Assembly: GCF_900115495.1 (NCBI RefSeq)
Contig: NZ_FOWR01000031.1
Span: 1-62,916, forward strand
DNA from: Enterovibrio norvegicus DSM 15893
Lineage (GTDB): Bacteria > Pseudomonadota > Gammaproteobacteria > Enterobacterales > Vibrionaceae
Length of the DNA: 62,916 bases
Direction: 5' to 3'
Part shown: positions 62,613 through 62,916 of the stretch, one piece after another
Numbering within the stretch: position 1 is the first letter of the stretch
Layout: the number at the start of each line of letters is the position of its first letter
Translations under genes and position numbers: made by a program
Notes under the pieces: generated by a model
Told to the model about the DNA's origin: nothing
The model's input: the letters and a program-made list of their open reading frames with translations, nothing else
Databases searched by the model: none

Positions 62613-62916
62613 GAGACTGTAACTAATTTTGTGTAACTGGCTATCACACCATACTCTAATGAGAGTTAAGGATAGGCAGATGCGCATGAACAAGAAAGAA
62701 CTCGAAGCTTTCGCAAAGGAAGCAGCCAAAGGTATCAAAACACCTGAGGACTTGAACGAATTTAGCCAGATGTTGAAAAAAATCACCGTCGAAGCAGCGT
62801 TGAATGCTGAAATGGATGAGCACCTAGGCTACGAAAAACATCAAAAGTCGCCATCAAACAACAGTCGGAATGGCACGAGCAGCAAACGTGTCAAAACCGA
62901 AGAGGGCGAGTTTGAC
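62613..62916 (+). mobile_element. IS256-family insertion sequence, left end (cut by window)
   Basis: Begins at GAGACTGTAACTAATTTTGT, a likely terminal inverted repeat of IS256/mutator-type elements, immediately after the terminator, and contains the 5' part of the transposase gene. The other end is outside the window, so intactness is unknown. Confidence 0.7.
62680..62916 (+). CDS. IS256-family (mutator) transposase, N-terminal part
   Basis: The 79-codon open frame runs off the right edge. 'FSQMLKKITVEAALNAEMDEHLGYEKH' (quoted as 'KITVEAALNAEMDEHLGYEK') is the well-known N-terminus of IS256/Mutator-like transposases, followed by an 'SRNGTSSK' stretch. A TAAGGA site is ahead of ATG at 62680; ATG at 62686 is also possible. 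Catalytic DDE residues lie outside the window. Confidence 0.9.
   Translation, partial: MRMNKKELEAFAKEAAKGIKTPEDLNEFSQMLKKITVEAALNAEMDEHLGYEKHQKSPSNNSRNGTSSKRVKTEEGEFD

Overview
The window looks like a chromosomal segment of a marine gammaproteobacterium, most probably Vibrionaceae (Vibrio, Grimontia, Enterovibrio or Photobacterium). The reasons are the Vibrio-like SpeG, the yccT-rlmI-acyP-tusE-yccA neighbourhood shared with enterics and vibrios, a VC0807-type membrane protein, and a Vibrio-style giant repeat adhesin. All family assignments were made by reading translated sequence by eye; no database search was run.

Layout. (1) 1-3154, minus: N-terminal part of a giant secreted adhesin with at least five 384-bp (128-residue) Ig-like repeats, running off the left edge. 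(2) 3.7-9.6 kb: housekeeping block speG, csgI/yccT, rlmI, a chemoreceptor, acyP, tusE, yccA. (3) 9.8-14.2 kb: general L-amino-acid ABC transporter aapJQMP. (4) 14751-14841: tRNA-Ser(UGA) with its terminator. (5) 14.9-45.1 kb: a catabolic block of about 30 kb bounded by two copies of a 67-bp sequence (tRNA-Ser 3' end plus terminator), so probably a genomic island. It encodes an AraC regulator, nitrilase and aldoxime dehydratase, a porin, a complete phenylacetyl-CoA pathway (paaZGIJABCDE plus a fused PaaF/PaaH-type protein, with paaK, paaX and paaY on the other strand), a TRAP transporter, a LuxR-type regulator, an amidase, and an amide/urea-type ABC transporter with a LivM-LivG fusion. (6) 45.2-49.4 kb: an NTF2-like protein and a di-haem peroxidase overlapping a hybrid histidine kinase. 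(7) 49.6-59.8 kb, minus: a tightly overlapping eight-gene operon encoding an acyl carrier protein, a divergent KAS III-like protein, an unrecognised protein, an acyl-CoA-dehydrogenase-like enzyme, a MATE flippase, an acyl/aminoacyl-AMP ligase, a membrane fusion protein and an RND pump. It reads as an undescribed 'make and export' small-molecule system. (8) 60.5-62.9 kb: a VC0807-family membrane protein, two complementary bacterioferritin subunits, and the left end of an IS256-type transposase.

How the genes work together. In the island, arylacetaldoximes would be dehydrated to nitriles, the nitriles hydrolysed to phenylacetate, and phenylacetate activated by PaaK and degraded through the epoxide/oxepin route to acetyl-CoA and succinyl-CoA. 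The amidase could feed amide substrates into the same route. The carrier-protein operon resembles the toolkit that makes pyrrole-2-carboxyl thioesters from proline (ligase, flavin dehydrogenase, carrier protein, KAS III-like transferase) coupled to two kinds of exporter, but its substrate cannot be read from sequence.
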